Of a stretch of 8,480 bases of DNA, positions 5,266-8,480 are shown one piece after another. The DNA lies in contig JAGUWA010000298.1 of assembly GCA_020062605.1 (NCBI GenBank), positions 1-8,480 of the forward strand, in the 5' to 3' direction. The notes beneath the pieces are model-generated. The model did not search any database, was not told the origin of the DNA, and saw nothing but the letters and a program-made list of their open reading frames with translations. This DNA is from Parvibaculum sp. (GTDB lineage: Bacteria; Pseudomonadota; Alphaproteobacteria; Parvibaculales; Parvibaculaceae). The stretch's first letter is position 1; the number at the start of each line of letters is the position of its first letter. Made by a program: the position numbers and the translations under genes.

Positions 5266-7245
5266 TCAGAACCCGAACATGTGATCGAGGCAGAAGCTCT
5301 TGTCGCCGTTCACGAGACCGTGGAAGCCGAAGAGGCGGCAGGTCGTGTCGCGGATGATGACATAGCCCGCGCCGCCCATCTTCTCGCGGTCCTCGCGCGG
5401 GAAGACTTCCGACAGCCGCCAGTGGAACGAACCACCGCAGGCGATCTCGACCTTCGTTTCGGCGACGGGCTTGCCGTCGGCGTCATGCAGGATGAGCAGC
5501 GTCGAGCTCTTCGGGTGCCAGTCGGTCGAAGCCGGATAGATCAGGTGGCAGAGCGTGTCGAGCGCACCGTCCTCGAGTGCCGGTCCCGCGACGCGCAGGA
5601 AGAGGCGCGTGGTGAGCCCCGGCGGCTTGTTGGTGTAGCTCTGCGGCTCGTCCTTGTAGATCAAGGCGGTGTTGTAGATATGCGCGCCGAAGATCGTCTC
5701 CGCGCGGTGCCCGCTCGATTTCTGTTCGAAGCGGCCCAGCGCGTGAAGCCAGCCATTCGCATCGCCGCCCTCGCGGAAGTCGTAGAGGAATTCGACATGG
5801 CCATAGCCTGAAGGAAGCTTCAGCGCCTCATCCTTCACCCAGCTCTCGATATCGACCTCGACGCTGTCGCGGCGGGGAATGCGGCCGAGAAATTTCGAGG
5901 CGATAACGGTCCCGTTCGCGTCGATCATCTCGGCGCGGATCGGCAGCTCGTGTTCGTCGCGCGCCATCGGCGTCGGAATCATGACGGTCGTGAACTTGTC
6001 GCGGGGCAGGATGGGCAGCGGCATGATGTAGCCCTTGCCCATGTGCTTGCCGAGCTTCGCGATCTCCGGGTTCGGCTTCAGGTCGGTACGTTCCACGTTG
6101 GCGTGGGCGAGGCGGCGCTGACCGCTATCGCGGATCACCTCGTAGCGCGGGCGCACGAAGTAGCGTCCCGCCACGACCTCGATCTGGTCCGGCCATTTCG
6201 CGTCGGGCAGCAGGCTCTTCAGCGGAATGCCGCGCGTGCCGAAGGGCGGAATTTCGTCTTCGTACCAGGAGACATCCTGTGCGCCCATGATGTTGAGCCC
6301 GACGGTGCGCGGCGGAATCGGCATCGGATGCGAGTTCTGCACGAAGAGCGTCACCTGCTCGCCGTCCTCGCCGGCGGGCATGCCTGCGTAATAATCGGCC
6401 GGCCAGGCGTTCGCGTCGTGACTGCAGGAAAGCGCAAGTCCGTCCTCTCCATACATGTCGAGCGCGTATTTCACGACGTCGTGGCCCTTGATGCGCACGG
6501 CGTGGATGAAGAGGGAACCGGTGAAGTCCTCAAGGCCGAAGCGTTCGCGGATTTCGGCGCTGTCCACCGTGAAGGGAGCGCCGGCGATGGGAAGCGTCTC
6601 GCGCCACTCGGCAAGCTGATTGCCCTTTTCGTCGAAGAGGCAGAGCCAGAGTTCCGGGTTGTCGGCGCCGTGCAGGCCCCAGTAATTCGCGCTCGCGACG
6701 CGGGTGTGGATGCCGTCATGGCTGTTCGCGCCCTTCTTTTCGCGCATGAGCGCGAAATTGGTCGCGAAGTTCATGGGGTCGAGATAGTTCGCCTTGTTGG
6801 TCAGCATGTCGTCCGGCAGGCGGATGTCGTCCAGCGTCGCGATGCGCGCGCCGTCAGGGAAGACATGGGCAATCGAGGGGAGGGTCTTGTTCGCATCGAA
6901 GGCGAGAACGAGAACGGCCTTTGCGTTCGACTTCTTCATCGCGCTCACGGGCTGCGCCTCGTGGCCGAGGAAGGTCGAGCCCAGATCCTCGACGCGCTGC
7001 ACGAAATAGCCTGCAACGTCGAGCCGGCCGAGGTCGTAATAGGCGTGGAAATTACCGATGGTGCCGGAAGGATCGTAGACCGCGACGGGCCCCGCCTTGG
7101 CGAGGTCGGCGATCAGCGCCTGTCCCTTCGGCGCCGTCAGCGGATGGCCGAGCGCCTTGAAGAGCGTCGCGCCGCCGGCATTGTTGCCCGGCCGCCAGCC
7201 GTGGGAGAGGTCGGCGTTCTTGAAAGTCTCGATCTGCAGGGTCAT
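5266..7245 (-). CDS. Unknown 659-residue protein with three beta-rich segments
   Basis: I do not recognise a named family. The start is ATG 7245 with GAGG eight bases upstream; a GTG at 7278 in the same frame would overlap the preceding stop region and has no better site. Residues about 52-140 alternate strands and helices (GPVAVYDPSGTIGNFHAYYD, then KAVLVLAFD and HVFPDGARIATLDDIRLPDD), like a Rossmann-type half-domain. Residues 146-190 (LTNKANYLDPMNFATNFAL, GIHTRVASANYWG) look like a conserved core. Three segments then share a pattern of strand, D-x-(K/N/D)-G turn, strand, linker, glycine-rich turn, strand: about 198-250, 434-490 and 580-634. There is no signal peptide or membrane segment, so it is probably cytoplasmic. 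It follows the 2OG-Fe(II) oxygenase gene by 22 bases, which implies co-transcription and a linked function. Confidence 0.85.
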   Translation of the reverse strand: MTLQIETFKNADLSHGWRPGNNAGGATLFKALGHPLTAPKGQALIADLAKAGPVAVYDPSGTIGNFHAYYDLGRLDVAGYFVQRVEDLGSTFLGHEAQPVSAMKKSNAKAVLVLAFDANKTLPSIAHVFPDGARIATLDDIRLPDDMLTNKANYLDPMNFATNFALMREKKGANSHDGIHTRVASANYWGLHGADNPELWLCLFDEKGNQLAEWRETLPIAGAPFTVDSAEIRERFGLEDFTGSLFIHAVRIKGHDVVKYALDMYGEDGLALSCSHDANAWPADYYAGMPAGEDGEQVTLFVQNSHPMPIPPRTVGLNIMGAQDVSWYEDEIPPFGTRGIPLKSLLPDAKWPDQIEVVAGRYFVRPRYEVIRDSGQRRLAHANVERTDLKPNPEIAKLGKHMGKGYIMPLPILPRDKFTTVMIPTPMARDEHELPIRAEMIDANGTVIASKFLGRIPRRDSVEVDIESWVKDEALKLPSGYGHVEFLYDFREGGDANGWLHALGRFEQKSSGHRAETIFGAHIYNTALIYKDEPQSYTNKPPGLTTRLFLRVAGPALEDGALDTLCHLIYPASTDWHPKSSTLLILHDADGKPVAETKVEIACGGSFHWRLSEVFPREDREKMGGAGYVIIRDTTCRLFGFHGLVNGDKSFCLDHMFGF

Positions 7246-7267
7246 CGCTCTGTCCTCGATACGCTGT

Positions 7268-7924
7268 TCAGTAGGCACCGGTCGTTTCGCGCGTTGCGCG
7301 CGAACCGAACGGATTGAGACGCTTCAGCGTCGAGGTGAAACGGTGACGGCGCTGCTCATGCGCGACGACGTCTTCGTCGCGCACCCAGTTCATCTGGATG
7401 GCGCGGCGCTGGCCTTCGAAGGGTTCGTGTCCGTGCCAGGATTTGTCGGAGCGCTTGAAGACCAGGAGCGTGCCGCCATTGGGGGAGACTTCATCGGCCG
7501 CGTCGTTGAGATCGGTTGCCGAACGAAGGATGCGCAAGCGCCCGCCACCGGCTTCCCATTCCTGGTTGAGGTAGAGGAGCACGGTGATGATCTTCGACTC
7601 GGTGTCGGTGTGAATCTTGCCGTTGTTCCGCGCGCAGTGGCCGCGGATCGTGAACATGCTCGGCCGGCCCGTGAGATCGACGTTGAACTTTTCCTCGATC
7701 GCCTTGCGGAACTCCGGCCCGTTCATTTCCTGGAGCAGATTGGCGAAGCTGCCGTGAATGTCGAGTTCGCTCGGCGGGATGGAGCCTGTCGACTCGATAT
7801 TGGGGAAGTCGGCGATGACGCTGTCGAGCGCCTTGCCCGTCACGAAGGCTGGGACCACGAGATATTCGTAAGGATCCGTTTTCAGCGGCGTCGCGCGCAG
7901 TGCTTCAATGTCGATGAGGCTCAT
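7268..7924 (-). CDS. 2-oxoglutarate/Fe(II)-dependent oxygenase
   Basis: This 218-residue protein has the iron and cosubstrate residues of the 2OG-Fe(II) oxygenase superfamily, which couples decarboxylation of 2-oxoglutarate to hydroxylation of a substrate. The HxD pair is His105 and Asp107 in GKIHTDTESK. The distal histidine is His164 (in SWHGHEPF), and Arg174, ten residues on, would bind the 2-oxoglutarate carboxylate. YLNQEWEAGGGRLRIL (118-133) and GGTLLVFKRSDKSWH (150-164) are the usual core strands of the prolyl-hydroxylase-like branch. The substrate is unknown; peptides, lipids or sugars are all possible. The C-terminal 30 residues are basic and probably lie outside the catalytic fold. 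GGAAGG lies 11 bases before ATG 7924, a long spacing. It is the upstream partner of the 659-residue gene. Confidence 0.88.
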   Translation of the reverse strand: MSLIDIEALRATPLKTDPYEYLVVPAFVTGKALDSVIADFPNIESTGSIPPSELDIHGSFANLLQEMNGPEFRKAIEEKFNVDLTGRPSMFTIRGHCARNNGKIHTDTESKIITVLLYLNQEWEAGGGRLRILRSATDLNDAADEVSPNGGTLLVFKRSDKSWHGHEPFEGQRRAIQMNWVRDEDVVAHEQRRHRFTSTLKRLNPFGSRATRETTGAY

Positions 7925-7977
7925 GATGCCATTTACCTTCCAGTCGCCCGTCCGGGTTCGTCACTCACAGAGGTATC

Positions 7978-8013
7978 GTTCCGCGGGCGATCTTGCGGAG
8001 ATCGGGGCGGAAC
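7978..8013. other. 36-base imperfect hairpin in the ELM1/oxygenase gap
   Basis: GTTCCGC (7978-7984) pairs with GCGGAAC (8007-8013), and inside it CGATC (7988-7992) pairs with GATCG (8000-8004). There is a 3-by-2 internal loop and a seven-base end loop. It lies in the 132-bp gap between the ELM1 stop and the oxygenase start, 54 bases before that start on the minus strand. It could be an intercistronic stabiliser, a partial terminator or a regulator site. No U-run follows. Confidence 0.45.
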
Positions 8014-8032
8014 CCGCAACGTCCCAAATGTC

Positions 8033-8050
8033 GCGGCATCCAATTGCCGC
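8033..8050 (-). other. Short hairpin just after the ELM1 stop codon
   Basis: GCGGCA (8033-8038) and TGCCGC (8045-8050) form a six-base-pair stem with a six-base loop, starting six bases past the ELM1 stop on the minus strand. The bases after it read GACATTTGGG, a poor U-run, so it is at best a weak terminator. Read-through into the oxygenase gene remains plausible. Confidence 0.3.
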
Positions 8051-8056
8051 ACCCGA

Positions 8057-8480
8057 TTAACCCTTTTTTGCCTGCGACCTTTGTTTCTCGATGTGCGCCG
8101 CGAAGCGAGCCGCGATCGCTTCGGCAATCTCATCGGTAGCATTTAATGGCTCGTACTCCCAGCTTTCAAGCGTGCCCCTGAAAGGCCGCGCCGCGCCGCT
8201 CTCGTACATGGCATCGATAAAGCGGCGGAACTTCGGCGATCCACCCTCGAGTTCGATCACGAGGACGGGCTTCCCGGTGAAGGCAGCCTCGCCGACCATG
8301 TTGACCGAGTCGCAGGTGACGATGACGGCGTCGGCAAGTCCGAGGAATCCGAAATAAGGGTTTGCGCCGGTGCCGTCCCAAACGACAGCAGGCTTGTCCT
8401 TCAGCGTGTCCTTCAAAATGTGCGTTTGCCGCTCGCCGGTGCGGCGCGACGGGGTGACCATCAAGCCCGCGCCCCTGTCC
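8057..8480 (-). CDS. ELM1-family protein (COG3660 type), N-terminus outside window
   Basis: The last 140 residues of this protein are visible; the frame stays open through the window edge. They match the C-terminal half of the ELM1 family (Mito_fiss_Elm1), named after a plant mitochondrial fission protein but common in alphaproteobacteria, where its biochemical role is not settled. Recognisable parts are LMVTPSRRTGER, then WDGTGANPYFGFLGLADAVI, VTCDSVNMVGEAAFTGKPV and LNATDEIAEAI. The layout, with a GxxNPYFGFLGLAD segment followed by S-x-x-M-x-x-E-A, recalls the nucleotide-sugar half of GT-B glycosyltransferases; that link is inference. A TTG/ATG at 8464/8459 is internal, because the upstream codons still read as family sequence (DRGAG). 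The tail after about residue 125 is charged and ends with KKG. It is probably the first visible gene of the operon with the oxygenase. Confidence 0.88.
   Translation of the reverse strand, partial: DRGAGLMVTPSRRTGERQTHILKDTLKDKPAVVWDGTGANPYFGFLGLADAVIVTCDSVNMVGEAAFTGKPVLVIELEGGSPKFRRFIDAMYESGAARPFRGTLESWEYEPLNATDEIAEAIAARFAAHIEKQRSQAKKG

Noticed and set aside
5950..7317. A 455-codon open frame on the plus strand opposite the 659-residue gene
   Set aside because: Low-complexity Val/Arg/His/Asp-rich sequence with no motif. It mirrors a minus-strand gene with clear domain structure and a ribosome site.
7097..8146. A 349-codon plus-strand open frame across the oxygenase gene and the gap
   Set aside because: It runs antisense to the oxygenase with its HxD...H...R site and has no recognisable domain; it is explained by high GC.
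1..8480. Mobile elements, CRISPR arrays, tRNA or rRNA genes
   Set aside because: No transposase, integrase, spaced repeats, cloverleaf or rRNA-like sequence was seen; the few gaps between genes are too short or hold only the elements listed.

Overview
The window is high-GC, gene-dense chromosomal DNA with no mobile element, CRISPR array or RNA gene that I can see. It looks like an alphaproteobacterium. The evidence is an ELM1-family (COG3660-type) gene, the gene style and codon use, and two promoter palindromes resembling the alphaproteobacterial Irr/ICE iron-control box. I cannot name the genus with confidence.

Left part (1-3632), a peroxide and iron defence cluster. A truncated M48 metalloprotease lipoprotein gene (minus) is divergent from dps (plus). 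dps is followed by a HAD-IA phosphatase gene (plus), which converges on trxB (minus). A typical 2-Cys peroxiredoxin gene lies upstream of trxB on the same strand. TrxB passes NADPH electrons, through a thioredoxin encoded elsewhere, to a peroxidase of this type, and Dps takes Fe(II) and peroxide out of circulation. Both dps and the peroxiredoxin gene have a 17-bp ICE-like palindrome at the promoter, which suggests shared iron/peroxide control.

Middle part (3633-5265). A non-coding stretch of about 300 bp precedes a gene for an exported TPR protein with an unusual concentration of histidines. It ends at a perfect 13-bp hairpin lying between two convergent genes.

Right part (5266-8480), all minus strand. 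In transcription order: an ELM1-family gene (5' end outside the window), a 132-bp gap with hairpins, a 2OG-Fe(II) oxygenase gene, and 22 bp later a gene for a 659-residue protein of unknown function. That protein has a possible Rossmann-like N-terminal part and three similar beta-rich segments. The last two genes look like one operon, probably with ELM1. Their joint role is unknown. This is the part most likely to be an undescribed system, possibly linked to the envelope or to glycans, but that link is inference.

The most striking small-scale feature lies between dps and the HAD gene. A 13-bp hairpin with a T-rich tail holds a -10-like TATAAC in its loop and the HAD start codon in its 3' arm. 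It may be both the dps terminator and a leaderless promoter/start for the HAD gene.
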